Source: Corynebacterium glucuronolyticum DSM 44120
Lineage (GTDB): Bacteria; Actinomycetota; Actinomycetes; Mycobacteriales; Mycobacteriaceae
Direction: 5' to 3'
Length of the DNA: 64,000 nt
Assembly: GCF_030440595.1 (NCBI RefSeq)
Contig: NZ_CP047452.1
Coordinates: 2,170,001-2,234,000 of the forward strand
How positions within the stretch are numbered: the stretch's first letter is position 1; the number at the start of each line of letters is the position of its first letter. Shown here one piece after another: positions 38,498 to 47,711 of this stretch. Below the pieces are notes generated by a model. The model searched no databases. It had not been told where the DNA came from and worked only from the letters and a program-made list of their open reading frames with translations. Both the position numbers and the translations under genes were made by a program.

Positions 38498-38686
38498 CTA
38501 ACCGTTGAGTACCCACTGCCAGGCATCATAGGAATGAAGCTCCTGATCCTCTTCTGCAGTGGTAGCTCCAGCAGCTTGAAGTCGGCGCAGGTAAGCTAAC
38601 TCTTTTGCCGAGTATTTGTTTTCAAATTGCTCAATCTTTCTTTCAATCTCTTCGCGAGACTGTGGCCTCAAGAGTGGTGCAGACAT
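38498..38686 (-). CDS. Small antitoxin-like protein (62 aa)
   Basis: A 62-residue acidic/basic helical protein: EEIERKIEQFENKY, then ELAYLRRLQAAGA and a Trp-containing end (YDAWQWVLNG). It resembles the 68-residue protein at 50148-50354 (YRRLRDAGAIPTEEEEDL aligns with YLRRLQAAGATTAEEDQEL). It is first in a two-gene operon with the 211-residue gene, as an antitoxin often is. The function is inferred. Confidence 0.6.
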   Translation of the reverse strand: MSAPLLRPQSREEIERKIEQFENKYSAKELAYLRRLQAAGATTAEEDQELHSYDAWQWVLNG

Positions 38687-38899
38687 TTCAAACGCCTCCT
38701 ATCTCCAATTCGGACTTCCTGTTGAGTTGGTTCTATACACAGTCTATATCCCCACCAACCCCCAAAGGGGAAATTTTTAGAACCCACGTGCTCACAACCA
38801 GGCTTCGGAGCAGCCCGAGTTCAAAAATCCCGTTGTTTGGAAGGCTTACCCCTAGATTGGGCTGAGTGATCGTCGACAAGCAAAAAGTACGGTGACCGG

Positions 38900-38905
38900 T
38901 ACGAT
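38900..38905 (+). promoter_or_regulatory. -10 element of a probable leaderless promoter
   Basis: TACGAT lies 6 bases before the ATG of the App1 gene at 38912, which would place transcription start on the start codon. The same hexamer at the same spacing precedes the paralogue (47700-47705). No ribosome site is visible at either. Confidence 0.55.
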
Positions 38906-38911
38906 AGAGCT

Positions 38912-40003
38912 ATGGCTGTGTCGGATGTCGCGCGGCGGATTGAGTCCGCAATCAACGCTTTTGGAAACGCTCGTACGCGCAAGGCGGGGTGGGTGCCGTC
39001 GATAACAGGATTCTCCGGGTACGGGAGCGTGGACAAGGCGCACGTGCTCGGGAGGGTGCTCATGGTTCACCCCGACGAGGACGACGACGATCCGACATTC
39101 ATCCCCCCGAGCACGCATACGCCCCTGGGGTTCATCGAGGAGATGGAGCACAGAGCTCGGCACGCTTCCGCGGAGGCGAAGCGCGGTTTTAGACAGTTCT
39201 TTACAGTGCAGGTCGGCGACCTCCCTGTTCGTGTGACGTGCGGCAAGCAGACGGTGGAAACCTTCACCAACCCCAACGGCTACATCGACATCCGTGTGTT
39301 CAACCACGGGCTGGAGCCCGGCTGGCACGAGGTGACCATCGAAGCCGAGGGCGCGAAAACGGTGACGGGTAGGGTGCTCATCGTCTCCCCCGAGGCGCGC
39401 GTGGGACTTGTTTCCGACATCGATGACACCATCATGGTGACCAAACTCCCCAGGGCGCTGCAGGCGGCGTGGATCTCCTGGGTGCGCCACACCAACACGC
39501 GCAAGCCTGTGCCCGGGATGGGTGCCTTCTACGAGCACGTGCTCGCCGGGCACCCCGGCGCGCCAGTGTTCTACCTCTCTACCGGCGCCTGGAACACCTA
39601 CGAGATGCTGGAAAACTTCCTCACGCTGCACAAGCTTCCAGTGGGACCGATGCTGCTGACGGACTGGGGGCCGACGCCCACCGGCCTGTTCCGTTCCGGG
39701 CAGGAACACAAGAAGGTGCAGTTGCGGAACCTGTTTTTGGAATTTCCGGAGATCAACTGGGTGCTTGTGGGCGATGACGGGCAGCACGACCCGCTCATTT
39801 ACGGCGAGGCGTCGAGCGACCACCCGGACCGGATCGCCGGCGTGGCGATCAGGGAGCTCACCCCGGGTGAGCACCTCGCCTCCCACGGCTCGTTGACCAC
39901 GATGATGCAGCCAGACCCCTCACGGCCGAAGAGCATTCCCGTGATCTCTGGCGGGGATGGGTACGCGCTCATCGAAGAGTACGACAAGAAGCCGTTTGTG
40001 TAG
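38912..40003 (+). CDS. App1-type phosphatase (DUF2183), copy 1
   Basis: A 363-residue protein of the App1/DUF2183 HAD-like family. The phosphatase signature SDIDDTIMVT (DxDxT, about residue 168) provides the nucleophile and acid/base aspartates; STGAWNTYEML, the lysine of HKKVQLRN and GDDGQHDPLIY supply the other HAD motifs. Yeast App1 is a phosphatidate phosphatase; the bacterial substrate is unknown. An N-terminal beta domain precedes the catalytic part. A close paralogue of the same length lies at 47712-48803. The promoter looks leaderless. All motifs intact. Confidence 0.85.
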   Translation: MAVSDVARRIESAINAFGNARTRKAGWVPSITGFSGYGSVDKAHVLGRVLMVHPDEDDDDPTFIPPSTHTPLGFIEEMEHRARHASAEAKRGFRQFFTVQVGDLPVRVTCGKQTVETFTNPNGYIDIRVFNHGLEPGWHEVTIEAEGAKTVTGRVLIVSPEARVGLVSDIDDTIMVTKLPRALQAAWISWVRHTNTRKPVPGMGAFYEHVLAGHPGAPVFYLSTGAWNTYEMLENFLTLHKLPVGPMLLTDWGPTPTGLFRSGQEHKKVQLRNLFLEFPEINWVLVGDDGQHDPLIYGEASSDHPDRIAGVAIRELTPGEHLASHGSLTTMMQPDPSRPKSIPVISGGDGYALIEEYDKKPFV

Positions 40004-40274
40004 GTTCCTGGTGGGGATTGCGTTGGGGTTTTGTGGGTTTTTGGGACTTTCGTACAATGCCCTTTGAACCGAAGTCCATTTCGAACAGAACTTAGGATTA
40101 GAAATGTTCCTTATCTATCTCCGTACATGGCAATGTCTAGGCGACAAGTAGCCCTTCTGAGGGCATTAGCTACTTGGCCAATTTGCACCTTAACCCCCAA
40201 ATTCCACACCATTCCTGTGCCTTAGGAAAAGCAAGTTTCTACCCCAGTCAACCGTCCCATTAATATTATCCACC

Positions 40275-40761
40275 GTCCATCACGCGGTACCCACATGGGG
40301 CTAGGGAGGAAACCAAGGGAATGGGCAGCTATGATGACGCAGTTGGGGATGCCGAGGCCGGAGATAGTGAGCGATTGTCGGCTGATAAGACTCGCGGGAA
40401 CCTTGGTCGCCCGCAGACCTGGTCGGGGATTTCCTCAGCAAGCGCTACCGCATCCTCCATGCTCACCATATCCAACGGCTCGAATCCGGTCTCGGGAAGG
40501 AAGAAGCACACCGGGCTACAGCCACGCTCCTTCGTCACCTACATGTGGGAGCTCGTCGTCGCGTGTCGAATATCCACTCCGTTGCCACTCAGCGTCGAGA
40601 AGCGTAGAAACCCGTGCGGTGCGCTGCGGAACATTGGCGGGGGCGGTGCGGCAGGCGAGGACGTCGAAAGGCGTGGTGACGAAGACCTGGCGGCCACGGG
40701 TGCGTACGAGCGCACCAGAGGAGAGAACACGAGCGCGAGTGAGAAGAGCCTCCTCGATCAT
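40275..40761 (-). pseudogene. Broken copy of the thioesterase-coupled hypothetical gene
   Basis: Starts with ATG 40761 (MIEEALLTRARVL) exactly at the thioesterase stop, matching the intact gene at 36775-37302 through FVTTPFDVLACRT. It then changes frame near 40530 and again near 40400, with LTISGLGIPN and LGFLPSP still readable at the end. No full product. Confidence 0.8.
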
Positions 40762-41158
40762 TTGGTGAGGATTTTCAGCTCGTGCGCGGTGATCGCCTTG
40801 GGGCGGGAGGTCTCGACGTCGACGGAGATGTTGACTACTTCGATGACGGCGCAGACGTGGCCGGAGTGGTCGAGGACCTCCTGGCGGGTGTCAAAGCTCG
40901 TGTTGCCCACGCGCACCACCTGCGTGCGTACCTCCGCCTCCTGGGTGTCGGGCATGATGGGGCGCATAAAATCGGCGCCGATCCGTCGTACGAAGACGGT
41001 GGGCATGTCGTAGCTGCGGGCAACGAACTGGTCCTGGGCGAACTTCACGCGGGCTTCTTGCGCGATCTCAATGTAGGAGTTGTTGTTGAGGTGCCCGTAG
41101 CGGTCAAAATCGCTCCAGCGGATGGGGATCCGGGTGGAATGGATTGGCCTTCAGTCAT
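40758..41158 (-). pseudogene. Broken copy of the thioesterase
   Basis: Closely related to the gene at 37299-37700. The ATG at 41158 is followed after four codons by a 1-bp deletion (GGCCAATC against GGACCTATC) that shifts the frame before the catalytic RWSDFDR region. The rest is open and intact from 41048 (QDQFVARSYDMP) to the stop. A start inside the gene would lack the active-site Asp, so it is called a pseudogene; a sequencing error remains possible. Confidence 0.75.
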
Positions 41159-41255
41159 GTGCTCACCTTCCTTGTGGCATGGGCTGGGTTTTTCGGTTCA
41201 ATTGACTTGAGTGTCTTCCTTGATTATCCCGTAGAGGATAGGAAGATGGAGTTTG

Positions 41256-42397
41256 ATGAAAAAGTTTTAGAAGCACACCCCCGAACAGATTGTGATCTAG
41301 TTGGAGCGTGCCACCAAGTTGAAAGATGCTGGCAGCACCAATGCTGAAGTTGCCCGTGATTTGCAGATTAGTGAGGCCACGCTGGCGCGGTGGTATAGAA
41401 CTTATGGTCAGCTTGATCGTCGTCAAGCCCGGGAGCTGAAAGCACTGCGGGAGGAAAACGATAAGCTCAAGCGCCTACTCGGTCAATCCGAATTGGAAAA
41501 GGCTGCGCTCAAGGAGTTGGCTGAGGGAAACTTCTGACCCCCACCAGGCGGTATGAAGCGGTGCAGTATCTGATTGATACCATGGGATGCTCGCAACGTA
41601 GTGCCTGCGCGATAGTGGGGGTTTCCAGAAGTGCTTTTAACCACTCCCGTAAACAAACCAGTAATCCACAAGCGACTGATAAGTATGCCGATCTACGGGC
41701 CTGGTTGGTGTGTTGGGCTGCCTCCCACCCGAGATGGGGGTATCGTCGTACCTGGGTCAAAGCCCGCGAAGAGGGTTTTGATGTTGGTCGGGATGTTATC
41801 CGGCGCTTGTGGCGTCAGGAGGGGCTACGCGTGATGCCACGTAAACGTAAAAAGCGTAGGACACTACCCGAACCAACACCCCAGGGTGCAGCGCGCGCAG
41901 TGTCCTGATGATGTGTGGGCGCTGGATTTCCCAATTCGATTCCGACTACCGGGGTAAAGCGTTTAAGGTGTGCAACATTATTGACGAGTACACCCGGGAA
42001 CACATCGGGTTCATCCTTGAACGCAGTATCGACGCGGTGAAAGTCACCGAATTGCTGGATGTCGTTGCCTGCAAGCATGGAACACGCCCGAGGGTACTAC
42101 GCATGGATAACGGATCTTGAGTTTATCTCGTCTGTACTGGCAGAATGGGCTGGTGAGGATGCGACGATTCAGGCGTTTATTCCTCCAGGCCAGCCGTGGC
42201 ATAACGGGTTTGTGGAATCGTTACACAACCGGATGCGGGATGAGTTGTTCGAGCAGGAATGCTTCGACGGTCTCCCCCATGCGAGGCATTGCCTGCAACT
42301 GTGGTCGAACCGGTATAAAACATACCATCCTCATTCGGCGTTAGGATTTGTATCGCCGCAGGAGTACCGGAAACACTATTCACCGGAAGCCGCTTAA
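41256..42397 (+). pseudogene. IS3-family transposase pseudogene (third IS3 lineage)
   Basis: orfA begins MKKF at 41256 but has two in-frame TAG codons before LERATKLKDAGSTNAEV and its helix-turn-helix. orfB (41540 onward) reads MGCSQRSACAIVGVSRSAF, then frameshifts near 41905 and near 42115, where DNGS-stop replaces the expected DNGPEF of the catalytic core; it ends with NGFVESLHNRMRDE and LGFVSPQEYR. Four lesions mean the element is dead. Terminal repeats are not clear. It sits just right of the broken thioesterase. Confidence 0.82.
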
Positions 42398-42582
42398 GCA
42401 GACTGGCACGAAAAACCAGACCACCCCAGTGGATGGCTGAGACTACTGGGCTCGTGAAAGTTTGTTCGGTTGTGCAGTTAGAGGTCATGTCCTCCCACTC
42501 GGGTAGCCTTTTTACTCGAATGCAATAACTGGTCGTATCGCTGCATTATGAGAGGCGATGCGGCCACAACGAAAGAGAAGTC

Positions 42583-43543
42583 ATGGATCACAACTACTCG
42601 TCCATCGAGGTCTGTGTTGGTGGACAGGCATTGGGTCTTGAAATGGCCGGCTTTAGGCATGAACTTCTTATCGAGTTGGAGTCGTGGGGCACCAACACTC
42701 TGCGTCACAACCGCCCTGAATGGAGCTGACTTGAATGAGTGGGAGCCGACCCCTGAGCTTTACGGCATTGACTTGTTCGCTGGTGGTGTCCCCTGCCCAC
42801 CGTTTAGCGTTGCGGGTAAGCAGTTAGGCAAAGAAGACGAGCGCGATCTTTTCACTAGAGCTGTTGATTTGATTGAAGAGATCAAGCCTCGTGGAGTCAT
42901 GCTTGAAAACGTCCGTGGACTGCTCGATCCGAAGTTCGAGGACTACCGCAACGAAATTTTGGCGCGGCTAACTGACGCGGGATACGAGGGGGAGTGGCGT
43001 TTGCTTCACGCCGCAGACTATGGGGTTCCACAGCTGCGTCCGCGTGCCATCCTTGTAGCTTTGAATCCTGAGGACAAGGCGAACTTCACGTGGCCCGAGA
43101 AGCACCCAGAATAAGCGGTGACCGTGGGAGAGACCGTTGTGGATCTCATGGGCGCAAACGGCTGGGAAGGTGCTGCAGCCTGGGCCAAGACTGCGAATCG
43201 CACTGCTCCAACCCTCGTGGGCGGATCGAAGAAGCACGGTGGTCCGGACTTGGGACCTACTCGTGCACGCAAAGCCTGGCTGGAGATGAACGTTATCGGC
43301 ACCACCATCGCAGATGAAGCTCCAGAAAAGGGCTTCGTTGGTCAGCCTCGCATGAACCCGAAGATGCTCGCCCGTATTCAAGGTTTCCCTGACTCGTGGG
43401 AGATCACGGGCCGCAAGACGAATGCCTGCCGTCAGATTGGCAATGCTTTTCCGCCTCCCGTGGCAAAGGCTGTCGGTACGCAGATTCGTTTGGCCTTTGA
43501 GACTACGGATTTTCACTACGATGGTAATCAAAGTGGCCGATAG
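42583..43543 (+). pseudogene. dcm: C5 cytosine DNA methyltransferase, broken
   Basis: A type II-style C5 methyltransferase with VGGQALGLEMAGF (SAM site), VPCPPFSVAGKQ (catalytic PC motif), MLENVRGL (ENV motif), QLRPRAIL (QxRxR motif) and RQIGNAFPPPVA (last motif). Two lesions interrupt it: a frameshift near 42718, between the NRPEWS and ADLNEWEP segments, and an in-frame TAA at 43112-43114 after EKHPE. The target-recognition region is about 80 residues, rather short. It may have been the modification partner of a restriction system. Related to its surroundings only as accessory cargo. Confidence 0.85.
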
Positions 43544-43572
43544 TCGGCCCTAGCGACTTGGATTGGTATTGC

Positions 43573-44346
43573 ATGGGTAGGAAAATATGGATTGCCAGGG
43601 CACTAGCTTTTGCTATTGAAGTCGGACCTTGGATATTTCCAATGCTGGGGAGCATTTTTCTTTCTAAGGCTGTAAGCGCTCCTGGCGGAATTGGCCAATT
43701 CTTATCGAACTGGAATACATGGGCAGCTTTATTTTTGATTCTTTTAGGAACCGTACCATTGGCAATTAAAGTGTCGAATCAAGCTAAAGAGTCAATTTTC
43801 GAGATTCGAGCTCGTGAACGGGAGACGGAGACGCTGAAATTAGCAGCGGAGTTGATTTCTAAAATTCCTGTTGACAGTTCTCTTAGTCGCATAAAGCGAG
43901 AAGAGCGAGCTATCGAAACTAGGGCGGAAATTATTCAACGTCTTGGGGAACAAATTTATGATGACATCGAAAGCCTTCGAGTGATCTATTTTGAATTAGA
44001 CGTGTCGAGTGACCCGCAGTTTTTCACGCCAGTAGATACCTTTGGCTGCGAACATAGACCCGCGAAAACACATAATGAGGATGACCCACGGTTCCATGAC
44101 TTTATGAAGCTAATAAATTCATCTCAAGAGACTAGTTCCGAATCCCACATCAAGGAAAGAAACTATAAGAGTTTTGTTTCGGCCTGTGTGACGGGGTCTG
44201 GTGGGGAGGTTGGATACGGGTTACTCACAATGGATACAGCTAGTGAATTTCCATTTAGTGAAGATGATGAGCAGAATCTATTGCTTGCAGCCAAGTTGAT
44301 AGGTCAATTTTTGGATGCAGCTTTACGTGGAAAACATGTAAACTAA
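43573..44346 (+). CDS. Membrane-anchored GAF-like protein
   Basis: A 257-residue protein from ATG 43573; a TTG at 43558 is in frame. Two hydrophobic segments (about residues 10-35 and 47-65) are followed by a charged helix or coiled coil (SIFEIRARERETETLKLAAE) and a domain ending FSEDDEQNLLLAAKLIGQFL, which resembles the last helix of GAF sensor domains. No effector domain is present. It lies 30 bp after the broken methyltransferase and before a very small gene. Similar membrane-plus-sensor proteins occur in defence islands, but no specific function can be given. Confidence 0.6.
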   Translation: MGRKIWIARALAFAIEVGPWIFPMLGSIFLSKAVSAPGGIGQFLSNWNTWAALFLILLGTVPLAIKVSNQAKESIFEIRARERETETLKLAAELISKIPVDSSLSRIKREERAIETRAEIIQRLGEQIYDDIESLRVIYFELDVSSDPQFFTPVDTFGCEHRPAKTHNEDDPRFHDFMKLINSSQETSSESHIKERNYKSFVSACVTGSGGEVGYGLLTMDTASEFPFSEDDEQNLLLAAKLIGQFLDAALRGKHVN

Positions 44347-44374
44347 AAGAAAAGGCGAAATGAAAGGTACATCC

Positions 44375-44542
44375 ATGGCAAACAAACTTGTGGACAGGAG
44401 TTTTCCCGTAGACCCTGAAATTGCCAAGGCGCGCCGAGATAACCTCGCAAACTCGACACGGCTTTTCAAGAAGAAGCAGAGGGGTCGCCAGTCTAGCATG
44501 CTCCGTCGCGTTCTCGCTGATGCGGGATACAAATCTATCTAG
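44375..44542 (+). CDS. Very small basic protein (55-60 aa)
   Basis: A short basic protein, MANKLVDRSFPVDPE then RLFKKKQRGRQ, starting at ATG 44375 with GAAAGGT upstream, or at ATG 44360 (five residues more). It follows the membrane GAF-like gene by 14-29 bp and converges with the HNH gene. No family recognised. Confidence 0.45.
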   Translation: MANKLVDRSFPVDPEIAKARRDNLANSTRLFKKKQRGRQSSMLRRVLADAGYKSI

Positions 44543-44554
44543 ATTCAACTGATT

Positions 44555-45292
44555 TTAAGTAGTCAAGGACCGCCTGCTGCACGAGGGGCCACCGAGCCGA
44601 TACTCATCAAAGGCTCGGTCGAGTTGGGTTCGGGAACGCTGACCGGCTCGAATCCACGACAGCATTTCCAGGCGGTCGGTTTTCTTCAATGACTTGACCT
44701 GCTCGACTACCGCCTGCGGATCAGCAGCAGAGCCCGTGTCAGCTTTGGCTGACTCGTTGCACACTCGGCACTCCGTTTGCAGGTTATCGAGCGTGGCAGC
44801 TCCGCCGTGTGAGTTCGCTTTGATGTGGCCGGCGGTAAGCACGACAATCGAGCCGTCATCGTATTTCTCGCCTGCGGCACGCCCGCAGAGCACGCACCGT
44901 CCACCGTCACGTTCAAAGACCTGTCGGCGCACTTTCGCGGAGATGGTGTCCCGCTTGGGACGCGGACCGTCACCAGGCCACCATCCGTACTTCTCAAGAA
45001 TGCAGTCCTCGCCCAGGCTAGGTTCTTCCTTGGTGGATAGGTACTCCCACCCGTAGTCACGAAGCTCACGTTGGCGGCGCTGGGCATGCTCGTTGGAGAT
45101 GCCGAGAGTCTCACGAAGTTGACGAGTGGTGAACCGTCCGCCGATTTCGACATTCCAGCGCAACCACGAGACCATGCGTGCCACAACTCCGGTTAATCCG
45201 CGTTGCGTGAACTCCCACCACAGCTCACCGTCCGGTGTAAAAGCCTCAACAGGGTACTCGTGTTTGTTAGGAGCAAAGTCGAAATTACTCAT
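44555..45292 (-). CDS. HNH endonuclease
   Basis: A 245-residue protein. The N-terminal 110 residues look like a winged-helix DNA-binding domain (RFTTRQLRETLGISNEHAQRR). The nuclease follows, with CVLCGR (zinc or structural cysteines), LTAGHIKANSHGG (the H of the HNH core), and LDNLQTECRVCNESAK, ending with a basic tail. All HNH residues seem intact. It is the last gene of a minus-strand run after the sce7726/sce7725 pair and converges with the dead methyltransferase on the plus strand. Its own modification partner, if any, seems inactive. Confidence 0.82.
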   Translation of the reverse strand: MSNFDFAPNKHEYPVEAFTPDGELWWEFTQRGLTGVVARMVSWLRWNVEIGGRFTTRQLRETLGISNEHAQRRQRELRDYGWEYLSTKEEPSLGEDCILEKYGWWPGDGPRPKRDTISAKVRRQVFERDGGRCVLCGRAAGEKYDDGSIVVLTAGHIKANSHGGAATLDNLQTECRVCNESAKADTGSAADPQAVVEQVKSLKKTDRLEMLSWIRAGQRSRTQLDRAFDEYRLGGPSCSRRSLTT

Positions 45293-45343
45293 GGAAAAGA
45301 AGTTACCCGGATCAGCACTTGTATTGAACGTTTTGGCTATTGC

Positions 45344-45767
45344 CTATTTTGCTTTGATGATTTTATTTAGGTATTCGATGTTTACTTGATCCAGCTCAGA
45401 GCGTTCAGAACCATTCACAGTCATTATGAGTAGCGAAACATGGGAAAGCTGTTTTCCGATCCGCTGAAGGGCCTGGACGGTCTCGTTGCGTTCAAATGCT
45501 TTATGCCAGAAGTGCCCACTCTCAATAGACAGTGTTTCGGCAATGGCATCAATATATAAGCGGTCGGACGGAACAGTTGATACACCACACAAATGGACTT
45601 GACCTAAACAAGGGCCGCAAAATACTCGTCAGGGCTCCCCTTTCGCCTTGAGATCCGCACATAAAGCACGTGCGGTCTTGCGCGGTGAAGACGTTTCTAT
45701 TCAGGAAACTATCGTTGAAGTGGCGCTCACAACACCATTGAGCTTTTACTTGCTGTTTTCCTTGCAT
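45344..45767 (-). pseudogene. Cys-rich protein with a TA-repeat frameshift
   Basis: Reads MQGKQQVKAQWCCERHF from ATG 45767, with two CxxC pairs (CFMC and WCINC) that could bind zinc, then stops after RPLIY. One frame over, the sequence continues IDAIAETLSIESGHFWHKAF to a stop at 45344. The switch is at TTATATATTG; one additional TA unit would join both parts into a product of about 140 residues. The start overlaps the sce7725-like gene by 22 bp. Either a broken gene, a sequencing slip or a switchable gene. Confidence 0.55.
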
Positions 45768-46750
45768 GGATTGTCCCCCAAAAAGTGTTCCATAGTGTAG
45801 AGATGATGCAACATCGATAGCTTCTTTACATATCCAAGCCCCGGGAAGTGTTGCTGATGGAAAAGACGTTTAAACTCTCCGACTGCGGGAGTTAGTTCAA
45901 CGCTCGTACGAGGCTGTTTAACCGCAGTGACGAGCTTCTTGTCCGCCTCGAGGAATTTGTTGCCTGGATCGTCCGGCGAATCATTTGTATCTGAGACGAA
46001 GTGTCTGCAACGCATTCGATTGAGATCCTTTTTGTCAATGTATGTGAGGTGAATCGCTACCGCCCTCGCAGGTCCTCCTGTTTCAGAATAGGAATCCCCG
46101 ATCGTGAGAAAATCGCCGAATCCCTGGTAGTCCTGATAGACGTACGTAAGATGATTTTCTGAGAAAAAATCATCTTCCGGGTATTCGCTATTCCTATCAG
46201 CAGACCTAAATCCGTCGAGGACCCGTACAAAATCGTCGTTCTTTTCTTGCCGTAGCTGCTTGCAGCGTAACGCGTACACGTCCAACCCAGTTCCGACAAA
46301 CACATGGGTGATCTTGTCAAAACGGCTCAGTACCTGCACCTCCTCATCTAGTCGGGCAGTTCCATCGTGGATCAGGGTAATATCATCGCCTTCGATTCTC
46401 GAAGCGATCGGAAGCCACTGCTCAGCACGATGATCAGCGGTAACGAGAACGGCTGGAACGATGAATCTCTTCACCAGGTCCTGGTCTTCCTCAGTGATAT
46501 CCTCGGGCGCCAGGTCGCTCAATTTGAGGGCTTGCCCACTCAGCTGCCCCAAGCGAGGATTGAGCACAACATGACACCTTTGCCCATTCTTGGACAGCTC
46601 AAGAAGAGTCTTTTGCAAGGTATTGAGATTTTCTCTCACCGGTTCCACAATCGGCTGAAAACTCCCTGCGGGAACAGCGCTATCGCGGGAAGAAAATTCA
46701 CGAAGCGCCAGAAGCTCGAATTGTTTACCTCTAAAGTACGGAAAATACAC
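45746..46750 (-). CDS. sce7725/beta-family protein
   Basis: A 334-residue protein with the diagnostic start MYFPYFRGKQFELLALRE of the sce7725 family, also described as the beta-protein family after a phage protein. A TIM-barrel-like pattern of alternating strands is suggested (HVVLNPRLG, VPAVLVTADH, ITLIHDGTA, THVFVGTG). The biochemical role is not known. It follows the sce7726-like nuclease gene by 16 bp and overlaps the Cys-rich gene. These two families usually occur side by side in accessory regions, which suggests a joint restriction-like or immunity function. Confidence 0.8.
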   Translation of the reverse strand: MYFPYFRGKQFELLALREFSSRDSAVPAGSFQPIVEPVRENLNTLQKTLLELSKNGQRCHVVLNPRLGQLSGQALKLSDLAPEDITEEDQDLVKRFIVPAVLVTADHRAEQWLPIASRIEGDDITLIHDGTARLDEEVQVLSRFDKITHVFVGTGLDVYALRCKQLRQEKNDDFVRVLDGFRSADRNSEYPEDDFFSENHLTYVYQDYQGFGDFLTIGDSYSETGGPARAVAIHLTYIDKKDLNRMRCRHFVSDTNDSPDDPGNKFLEADKKLVTAVKQPRTSVELTPAVGEFKRLFHQQHFPGLGYVKKLSMLHHLYTMEHFLGDNPCKENSK

Positions 46751-46766
46751 CTATCCCCCTTGACTT

Positions 46767-47591
46767 TTACATTATTGATCTTAGGGTAGCAAAATAATTG
46801 TTTTCCTGCTTCTTGTTGAAGTGTGCAGCCAGGTACGCTGCACGCAACGCGGAGGGTAGCTCTCTTACTTCCTCAGCACGTTGGGTGGAGCTTTTTCTAG
46901 ACGCTATAAGAGTGGTTCGAACAGTGTCGCTTAATTCGGCAATATCTGCTCGCACGAAGCACTCTCGTGCGTACGTCCTCTGCAACGTGTTGGGCAGATC
47001 AGGAAACGAACCGTCTAAAGCGGTGACAACCTGCCGAGCCTCTGTGATGCGTAAACAGTTGCACAAAACCTCAGGGCAGTTGGAATTAAGGAGATCCTCT
47101 GCGGGTTTTTCCGTGCGAAGCGTGAACTTGTCAGTGAGAGAGATAACTCCACACCAGGGGGGAACATTGCGGATCGCCGATTTCACACGAGCTTCAGAAA
47201 CAACCACGTAGCATTGCCGGAAGAACCGGGCGTAGTCACTCAACTGCGTGTGCAATCGTGCGAACGAATCACGGTCCGACTTTATCTCATAGGCAGTGAG
47301 AGTACTATCAGCGACCCCGATGTCCACCCGTGAATTTCGCACCCGAAATTCATTTAGCAGCGCCGAGGTTGTCAGCTTGTTCTTCCCCACTACGAGCTTT
47401 TGTACGATTGCGGAGCGAAACACATAATCATTGCGGTTGCCTGGCTTGGCCAGCACCTTGAATGCCTCGTCTAGCTTGTTCAGACCTGCTTCTTCCAAGA
47501 GTTCCCTGAACAAAGCAGGTTCTTTACCCATCGCGAAGGTGCGAGTCATGGACGGGGAAAACAAGGTTGCCAGATCACCTTCAGAACTCAT
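46767..47591 (-). CDS. sce7726 family protein, PD-(D/E)XK nuclease-like
   Basis: A 274-residue protein from ATG 47591, preceded by AAGGAGG at the ideal distance; the open frame runs on upstream, antisense to the App1 gene, but that part is not coding. The core RVDIGVADSTLTAYEIKSDRDS at about residue 95 has the D...ExK layout of PD-(D/E)XK nucleases. The sce7726 family is of unknown function and nearly always adjacent to sce7725. It leads a minus-strand operon of four genes. The role in DNA restriction is inferred. Confidence 0.8.
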   Translation of the reverse strand: MSSEGDLATLFSPSMTRTFAMGKEPALFRELLEEAGLNKLDEAFKVLAKPGNRNDYVFRSAIVQKLVVGKNKLTTSALLNEFRVRNSRVDIGVADSTLTAYEIKSDRDSFARLHTQLSDYARFFRQCYVVVSEARVKSAIRNVPPWCGVISLTDKFTLRTEKPAEDLLNSNCPEVLCNCLRITEARQVVTALDGSFPDLPNTLQRTYARECFVRADIAELSDTVRTTLIASRKSSTQRAEEVRELPSALRAAYLAAHFNKKQENNYFATLRSIM

Positions 47592-47711
47592 AGCACGCCT
47601 CCTTGCACACCGTGTCTGGCATTTCAGTGTATTCCATTCGGTTGATCCCCTGGCGATGACCAGCCTGCACTTTCCACCTCTCCCATCGCCCCGCCGGGCT
47701 ACGATGAACCT

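Noticed and set aside
38852..39886. A 344-codon open frame opposite App1 copy 1
   Set aside because: Antisense to a gene with intact catalytic motifs. The same artefact appears opposite copy 2, as expected for high-GC shadows.
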